A DNA stretch of 37,247 bases from B10-G9 sp964627755 (GTDB taxonomy: Bacteria; Chloroflexota; Anaerolineae; Anaerolineales; UBA11858): the NCBI GenBank assembly GCA_964627755.1, contig CAZVIH010000080.1, positions 1-37,247 on the forward strand, written 5' to 3'. The first letter of the stretch is position 1, and every line of letters begins with the position of its first letter. The notes beneath the pieces were generated by a model that was not told the DNA's origin, did not search any database, and saw only the letters and a list, made by a program, of their open reading frames with translations. The position numbers and the translations under genes are program-made. Positions 33,064 through 37,247 of this stretch are shown here, in pieces.

Positions 33064-33682
33064 TGCCAGCCTCCGGGTCGTCCTTGGGGAGGGGGTTTTG
33101 GGACAGATATCTGCGCCAGGCTACACCTCCGCTGAGGAGCAAGGCCAGACCTGCAGCAGCGTAAGTAATCGCCAGGCCGGAGTGTTCGTTTATCTGCAGG
33201 AAAGCAAGAGTGATTCCCAAAACCAACCCGAATATACCTATTCCAATCAACCTCCAGAGGTTGACACGGGTCCCGATGGACACCAGGATCAGGCAAAGCA
33301 GGATCCCGCCCATAACGGATTCGTGGTTGAGCCAGCTGTCGGAGTAGATGATCGCCAGGAGTGCCACCAGCAGGGGAATCCCCATGATCAGCCAGCGATA
33401 GGGATTGGGCTGCGTGTCATAGGCAATGTAGCCTGTGCGCGGGTGAACCTGCCTTTCCTTGTGGTTCTTGACAAAACGCTGGACCCAGAAGATCCCGCCC
33501 ATTGTCAGGATCGGAAGGGCGATCCAGGCAGCCAAAGAGAGAGGTGTGCCCTGGGGCGCGGAACTCACAAGCCAGAGGTTCAAGCCGATTACTGTAAAGA
33601 GGACGCCAACTGCCAATTCCGCCAGGCCGTCTTGATAATAGTAACGGAAGGTTTGTTTTTGGATTTTTGTGATATTGTCCAT
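33056..33682 (-). CDS. Integral membrane protein of unknown function
   Basis: The 208-residue protein has five or six hydrophobic helices. The first follows the N-terminal segment KQTFRYYYQDGLAELAVGVLF; a cytoplasmic loop with several basic residues (VKNHKERQVHPRTGY) splits the helices. No transporter or enzyme motif is seen. Genes of this type, paired with a small winged-helix regulator, are common in Bacteria and poorly understood. ATG 33682 follows GGAG at nine bases. The promoter at 33743-33770 is close to consensus. Confidence 0.78.
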   Translation of the reverse strand: MDNITKIQKQTFRYYYQDGLAELAVGVLFTVIGLNLWLVSSAPQGTPLSLAAWIALPILTMGGIFWVQRFVKNHKERQVHPRTGYIAYDTQPNPYRWLIMGIPLLVALLAIIYSDSWLNHESVMGGILLCLILVSIGTRVNLWRLIGIGIFGLVLGITLAFLQINEHSGLAITYAAAGLALLLSGGVAWRRYLSQNPLPKDDPEAGND

Positions 33683-33725
33683 GACACTTTACTCCATAGT
33701 TGTAATTGGTGACTGGTTTGTACTG

Positions 33726-33770
33726 TAGACTAGTCTATGATTATTATACATTATCAAAGACAGTTGTCAA
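33726..33770 (-). promoter_or_regulatory. Near-consensus promoter with perfect palindrome at the start of transcription
   Basis: On the minus strand TTGACA (33770-33765) and TATAAT (33748-33743) are separated by 16 bp. The predicted start, near 33736, falls inside the perfect 12-bp palindrome TAGACTAGTCTA (33726-33737). A regulator bound there would block transcription; the winged-helix protein of the same operon is the natural candidate. The gene start is about 54 nt downstream. Confidence 0.82.
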
Positions 33771-33796
33771 GTTAATAAAGGTAAGTTGTTTATAGT

Positions 33797-34050
33797 AGAA
33801 AGTACGTCGATTGTGTGAATAGTGATCGGCAATCTCGCCTCTAGAGGGCGCTGATGTCCCATTTTACCCAGATGATAGCTTGTTGATATTCAGGCTGATA
33901 GGGTCAACCGTGATGCAGATAGGCGTGACCCTGGTCTTTTAGAGGAGCAGTAATTGTTAATACAGATTGCTTCGCTGCGCTCACAATGACAATCAGCGGT
34001 CCCCTGTCATTGCGAGGAGCCCGAGTCCAGCGAGGGGGACGCGGTAATTG
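33797..34050 (+). repeat. Dispersed repeat region, copy D, composite
   Basis: It opens with a degraded left module (GTACGTCGATTG, then GTGATCGGCAATCTCGCC) and then shares the second unit of copy C: CGCTGATGTCCCATTTTA, TTGTTGATATTCAGGCTGATAGGG, GATGCAGAT and GCTTCGCTGCGCTCACAATGAC. A TGTCATTGCGAGG unit follows from 34005. It is in the same orientation as copy C, so C and D are direct repeats around the regulator/membrane protein pair. Confidence 0.75.
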
Positions 34051-34083
34051 GTATGAATACCGGGAATGATTTCCTATCTATGG

Positions 34084-34215
34084 GCAAAGCCAACCGTCAG
34101 CACAAGCCGACGGTGAACTATTTGTCTGTTATATAGATATCGAGAAATAATAAGCGTCCCTGGAGAGGGAGGCTCGGTGAAGCCAATCAAACGACTTCAG
34201 TCGTGGGATTCAGGA
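34084..34215 (+). pseudogene. Possible remnant of an IS200/IS605-type element end
   Basis: The segment ends with the small palindrome ACGACTTCAGTCGT followed by GGG, which resembles the subterminal hairpins at the right ends of IS200/IS605 elements. One frame reads SVKPIKRLQSWDSGFQAGE, reminiscent of some TnpB C-termini, from memory. No zinc ribbon, catalytic motif or transposase reading frame remains, so at most this is a decayed end. Other explanations, such as another dispersed repeat, are possible. Confidence 0.25.
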
Positions 34216-34224
34216 TTTCAGGCT

Positions 34225-34246
34225 GGGGAGAGCACCCGCTCTCCCC
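34225..34246 (-). terminator. Hairpin at the end of the Ubl-JAB-FHA-vWA cluster
   Basis: GGGGAGAGC and GCTCTCCCC pair perfectly over 9 bp with a four-base loop, about 19 nt after the vWA stop codon. No T run follows on the minus strand, so termination efficiency is uncertain. It shares its stem sequence with the terminator at 32680-32707. Confidence 0.55.
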
Positions 34247-34264
34247 GGAGCTTAGAAATTGACA

Positions 34265-35389
34265 TTAATCCTTCAAGGTGATCCTGGGTTTTTTTCTGGC
34301 AGCCGGTTTGGCTTTGGCGGCTTTCTTCTCGGCCGGTTTGGATAACAGGTTGATTCCAGCCGGGATCAACAAAAGCACGATCAGGCCAGCCATGATGGCC
34401 CCAAAGAAGAGCATCGGAACTGGCTCGGAAACTTCTGGTACCAAGCCGCCGGGGTTATAAACGATAGACTCCTCATCCATTTCAGTACTGGTCATTGTTG
34501 AGTCGGCTAACCTTACAGAGAGAGCCCGGTTCACACCATCACGCAGATTGGAAGGGGAGGTATAGGTCAGCTGGTATTCACTTTTAAAAGCAACAGCATA
34601 GGATTGATAGATCTCACTTAAACTATCCTGGTCGTTGGCGTAACTGTATACCCCACCGGCATTTTCTGCCAGATACATCAAGGCCTCTTCATCAATGGCT
34701 GAATATTCTGCCAGGTCCTGATCCGGGTCGCCCAGGCCGATGGTGGAGATCGATAATCCAGCCGGTCCGATCTGTCCTAAAACATCCTCCGGAGTTGACT
34801 GGCTCAAGGTGTCTATCCCATCTGTAATGGCCACGATCGCTTTACGGCCTTTGACATCACTTAAGATGCTGTTGGCCTCAAGGAGCGCGTCGTACATGAC
34901 AGTGTCTTGATCGCCCTTCAAACCGTCGATCGCGCTGAAGATCAAGTTACGATCTGTGGTAATTGGCTGTACATAAAATATTTCAGTGTGGAAGGCCAGT
35001 AAACCGATCCTATCGTTGGGCCGGAGTTGGTTGACAAATTCTTTGGCCGCGGATTTAGCAGCGTCGAGTTTTCCGGCATAGAGCATACTGCCTGAAATAT
35101 CCATCACCAGCAGGGTGGTGATCGGATCGATCTGGCCCACCCCTTCAATCTGATCGAGTGGAATTTCACTCTCGTTTTCCATCAGTTTGATGCGAGACGG
35201 ATCTACCCCAACCGCTTCACCATTTTCGTCTGTAACCGTGACGTAAACAGTGACTTTGGGGAAGTCCGAGGTATCGATCTGGGTGATGCGGATGTGGGCT
35301 TCTTCCGTCTGGTGATTAGGACTGAACCCGGTCAGCGTAAGTAAGGAAACCAGGACCAGGGTCAAATGGATGATCTTTTGCTTCCACAT
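34265..35389 (-). CDS. von Willebrand factor A protein with signal peptide and C-terminal anchor
   Basis: The 374-residue protein has an N-terminal signal (about 1-22), a beta-rich segment (about 30-90), and a vWA domain with complete MIDAS: DISGS (97-101), T163 (DQDTVMYD) and D190 (VAITDGID). After a further beta region there is one transmembrane helix (about 325-349) and a basic Lys/Ala/Pro tail, so the vWA domain faces outside and the tail faces the cytoplasm. It probably binds a protein partner through a metal ion. It starts two bases after the FHA gene stop, so it is cotranslated. The role within the ubiquitin-like cluster is unknown. Confidence 0.88.
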   Translation of the reverse strand: MWKQKIIHLTLVLVSLLTLTGFSPNHQTEEAHIRITQIDTSDFPKVTVYVTVTDENGEAVGVDPSRIKLMENESEIPLDQIEGVGQIDPITTLLVMDISGSMLYAGKLDAAKSAAKEFVNQLRPNDRIGLLAFHTEIFYVQPITTDRNLIFSAIDGLKGDQDTVMYDALLEANSILSDVKGRKAIVAITDGIDTLSQSTPEDVLGQIGPAGLSISTIGLGDPDQDLAEYSAIDEEALMYLAENAGGVYSYANDQDSLSEIYQSYAVAFKSEYQLTYTSPSNLRDGVNRALSVRLADSTMTSTEMDEESIVYNPGGLVPEVSEPVPMLFFGAIMAGLIVLLLIPAGINLLSKPAEKKAAKAKPAARKKPRITLKD

Positions 35390-35391
35390 GG

Positions 35392-36255
35392 TTATTTCCT
35401 CTCGTGATAAACCAGTTCGGTATTTCCGACTTTAAGGGTCTGGTTTTTGCGTAATTGGGCCAGTTCGATCTTCTTGCCATTGATAAATGTACCTGTCAGG
35501 CTGAGATCCTTGATGTTAAAGTGGCTGTCTTCTCCCTTAAGCATGGCATGCTGGGGATCGATATCAGGATCAGGCAGGACGATATCCGATTTAAGGGGAC
35601 TGCTGCCGATAAATGCTGAGGGTCCGTTCTTTTTTATAAACTTATCCAGGATGAATTCTGATCCCTTCATTTTTCCACTAATTACCTCAAACCAGGCCTT
35701 GGACAGGAGCAGGACGATCAGGGCGATGAATATCCCGATCGATGCGCCAAGAGCGGTCAGGCCGATGGCCTTTCCAAAAAGCGGATCGGTAAATAGTGAA
35801 CGAATACTTTCCAGAATGATCCCTCCTAACAGGCCGCCGATGCTGCCGCCTAAAGCGGGTTTCCAGGCTTGATTACCGCTGGTAATGGCAAAGGCAGCGC
35901 CGATCAACAGGCCAAAGACTGCCCAGCCGATTGCTCTACCCAGGACACCTCCACCAAGAAACAGGAATAAACCCTCGGCGATGGGCAGGCCAATTGCTCC
36001 TCCAACCAATCCCAAACCTCCGCTGAATAACCCTGACTTCAGGATCTGGAGGAAATTACCAGAGTTCAATCCTTCCGCTAATCCGATCAAAGCGCCAATG
36101 CTCAGGCCGATCAATCCTCCCACGACGATCTCGCTCAGGTAGAGGTTTGACCAGAAGGATAATCCAGCCATATTGCTGGCCTGCCAACCGATCAATCCCC
36201 CCATCGCGCCCAGAACAGCATAATAATAGAGCCTCATCGTTCTACTCATCTTCAT
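35392..36255 (-). CDS. Membrane protein with Gly-rich helices and C-terminal FHA-like domain
   Basis: The 287-residue protein has about six Gly/Ala/Leu-rich hydrophobic helices (residues 10-190), partly organised as glycine-zipper-like repeats. A C-terminal FHA-like domain follows (about 200-283): FIGSSPLKSDIVLPDPDIDPQHAMLKG, then FNIKDLSLTGTFINGKKIE. The fold signature (DIVL, QHA, GTFINGK) is good. The conserved Arg after the first Gly is Ser here, and the SR before xHA is DP, so phosphothreonine binding may be weak or lost. ATG 36255 overlaps the JAB gene end by 14 nt and has AGGAG nine bases upstream. It probably anchors a complex at the membrane. Confidence 0.83.
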   Translation of the reverse strand: MKMSRTMRLYYYAVLGAMGGLIGWQASNMAGLSFWSNLYLSEIVVGGLIGLSIGALIGLAEGLNSGNFLQILKSGLFSGGLGLVGGAIGLPIAEGLFLFLGGGVLGRAIGWAVFGLLIGAAFAITSGNQAWKPALGGSIGGLLGGIILESIRSLFTDPLFGKAIGLTALGASIGIFIALIVLLLSKAWFEVISGKMKGSEFILDKFIKKNGPSAFIGSSPLKSDIVLPDPDIDPQHAMLKGEDSHFNIKDLSLTGTFINGKKIELAQLRKNQTLKVGNTELVYHERK

Positions 36256-36910
36256 TTTCCATCACTCCTGGTGATTCAGTAATTTCTTCTTTCATATTGG
36301 TCCAGCGGACCACGCTGTGATATTTTCCGAGGGTCAACTCATGAAACCCGTAATAGGCTTTGTTATCCAAATTTCCAGCTGCGTCCCTGATAAAAAATCC
36401 AGCTGTGCTGCCATGGGGTTCTATCACCAGGGCAACCTGCCAGGGGTGGGGAAAAAAGGAGTTATGTAAAAAGAGATCATAGTTGGACAGGAAGACACTC
36501 ATCTTGGGGTGGGAGTGGTACCAGCCCACCAATTCCTTGTCCGGGAATTTTTCTTCCATGATCTCAAACATGGCAACCTGGCTGTCCTGCGTGAAGGTCA
36601 CATAGGCACTGCCGCGCAGGACATGCAGCGCGGGCAAACATCTTTCAACGACAATAAATTCTTCACCTGTGTTCTGATCTGCCCTCCAGCTGCCAATCAT
36701 CCAACCTCCGATTTCGTTATCCAGATCGCTCTGGGCATGAACATTGGCCCGAATGTAAGCTTTCTGGGTCATAAAAACAGCGATACCTGGCTGGAGGGGA
36801 TTAGCCCGTTCGATATCGGAGCGCCAGTGCCGGGCATACCTGTAGGGGATATAACCCGGCCGGGGTGTCGGCGTCTCTAGCGGCAGTAAACGAATATTGG
36901 CGGTAGTCAT
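36242..36910 (-). CDS. JAB/JAMM-family metalloprotease (candidate deubiquitinase-like enzyme)
   Basis: The protein has 222 residues from ATG 36910. The full JAMM zinc motif is present: E66 in DNEIGGWMIG and H132-S-H134, then seven residues, S142 and D145 (YHSHPKMSVFLSNYD). In bacteria these enzymes cut ubiquitin-like proteins from conjugates or process their C-termini. It lies directly downstream of a ubiquitin-like gene. The frame is open to a GTG at 36955, but that codon lies in the base of a hairpin (36931-36955) and lacks a ribosome site; neither start has a strong one, so the N-terminus remains uncertain by 15 residues. No signal peptide is seen, so it is cytoplasmic. Confidence 0.9.
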   Translation of the reverse strand: MTTANIRLLPLETPTPRPGYIPYRYARHWRSDIERANPLQPGIAVFMTQKAYIRANVHAQSDLDNEIGGWMIGSWRADQNTGEEFIVVERCLPALHVLRGSAYVTFTQDSQVAMFEIMEEKFPDKELVGWYHSHPKMSVFLSNYDLFLHNSFFPHPWQVALVIEPHGSTAGFFIRDAAGNLDNKAYYGFHELTLGKYHSVVRWTNMKEEITESPGVMENEDE

Positions 36911-36930
36911 AATAGGTAATAATTCCAGAG

Positions 36931-36955
36931 GTGGGGCGTTTTTGAAGTGCCCCAC
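36931..36955 (-). promoter_or_regulatory. Hairpin between the ubiquitin-like and JAB genes
   Basis: GTGGGGC and GCCCCAC pair perfectly over 7 bp with an 11-nt loop. It begins 7 nt after the stop codon of the ubiquitin-like gene. No T tract follows on the minus strand. It may protect the ubiquitin-like mRNA or reduce read-through, giving more of the small protein than of the protease. Confidence 0.5.
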
Positions 36956-36961
36956 ACTTTC

Positions 36962-37228
36962 TTAACCAGCTGTTACGTCAGCGGTCATCACAAGATGGTC
37001 ATCCTCCGGTACTCCGGCTTCTGCCAGGGTTTCTTCTTCCTGAAGTTCACGTCCCAGTGCTTTGCTGTCCAGGCGGTAGCCCATGGGCCGGCCGTCTGGA
37101 CCGGTGGTGGGAAGTTCAAGGGATGTGGTCAATTCCGGGATCAGTTCCTTTACTTCGACATCATCGGGAACTTCGGCAGTACGGGTCCCTCCTGAGGGCA
37201 GTACAAGTGTGACTGTAATTTCAGCCAT
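36962..37228 (-). CDS. Ubiquitin-like beta-grasp protein (YukD/EsaB-like)
   Basis: The 88-residue protein has the beta-grasp order: strand ITVTLVLPSG, strand TRTAEVPDD, helix VKELIPELTTSLEL, then GYRLDSKALGRELQEEETLAEAGVPEDDHLVMTAD. The last part is the typical 'xxL.....TL...GV.....L.L' end of ubiquitin-like YukD/EsaB proteins. The C-terminus is TAG with a single terminal glycine, so no processing would be needed before activation by an E1-type enzyme. ATG 37228 follows GGAGG with ideal spacing. The JAB protease gene follows 51 nt later. Whether it is conjugated depends on E1/E2 genes, which would lie outside the window. A T7SS-accessory role is the alternative, but no WXG100 or EssC gene is visible. 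Confidence 0.85.
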   Translation of the reverse strand: MAEITVTLVLPSGGTRTAEVPDDVEVKELIPELTTSLELPTTGPDGRPMGYRLDSKALGRELQEEETLAEAGVPEDDHLVMTADVTAG

Positions 37229-37247
37229 GTTTTTCCTCCATTTGAGA

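Noticed and set aside
32966..33712. Long plus-strand frame (248 codons) opposite the regulator/membrane protein genes
   Set aside because: It is the reverse-strand shadow of two well-supported genes; it is Gln/Asp/Pro-rich without domain sense and has no ribosome site.
16072..34050. CRISPR array made of the dispersed repeats
   Set aside because: The copies are far apart, of unequal structure, not regularly spaced, and no cas gene is present.

Overview
The window most resembles a member of the Chloroflexota, close to Anaerolineae. The evidence is a solute-binding lipoprotein with a Val/Glu-rich linker after its lipidated Cys (typical of that phylum, from memory), serial Roadblock/MglA/DUF4388 genes, Ala/Thr/Asp-rich lipoproteins, mid GC content, and many short dispersed hairpin repeats. 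No rRNA or intact tRNA gene was seen. The taxonomic call is inference.

Layout. 1-6220: the tail of a membrane transporter, an acyltransferase-3 membrane enzyme and a half-size ABC exporter on +, facing a NarL/LiaR-type histidine kinase/response regulator pair on -. 6221-7320: about 1.1 kb without a convincing gene but with clear hairpins. 7321-13104: eight co-directional genes forming an MglA-type small-GTPase module. They encode a receiver-DUF4388-Roadblock fusion, a tandem DUF4388-like protein, a small Roadblock-like protein, a DUF4388 protein with a helical C-terminus, a HAMP-ended receptor without output domain, a Roadblock protein, the GTPase and another Roadblock protein. A strong terminator closes the module. 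13201-16070: an HtrA-like lipoprotein protease (-) and a HEAT-repeat protein (+).

16385-29754: one long minus-strand catabolic locus. In transcription order it holds a LacI regulator, solute-binding protein, two permeases, ATPase, GH38 alpha-mannosidase, 2H phosphoesterase, GH130 mannoside phosphorylase/hydrolase, GT4 glycosyltransferase and GH13_18 phosphorylase. The likely job is import and phosphorolytic/hydrolytic breakdown of a small mannose- and glucose-containing glycoside. A pair of LacI-type operators sits upstream of the regulator, and a 12-bp hairpin with a GAAA loop lies between the binding protein and the first permease. Two 117-bp direct repeats, about 93% identical by eye, bound the whole locus (16072-16188 and 29926-30042), which suggests a recombination-prone cassette.

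30255-34264: a lipoprotein of unknown function, a methyltransferase, and a winged-helix regulator/membrane protein pair. The pair has a near-consensus promoter, a perfect palindrome at the predicted start of transcription, and related dispersed repeats on both sides. 34265-37228: a compact minus-strand cluster encoding a YukD/ubiquitin-like beta-grasp protein, a JAB/JAMM metalloprotease with intact motif, a membrane FHA-like protein and a membrane-anchored vWA protein. It looks like the downstream part of a bacterial ubiquitin-like system whose E1/E2 genes, if present, lie beyond the window.
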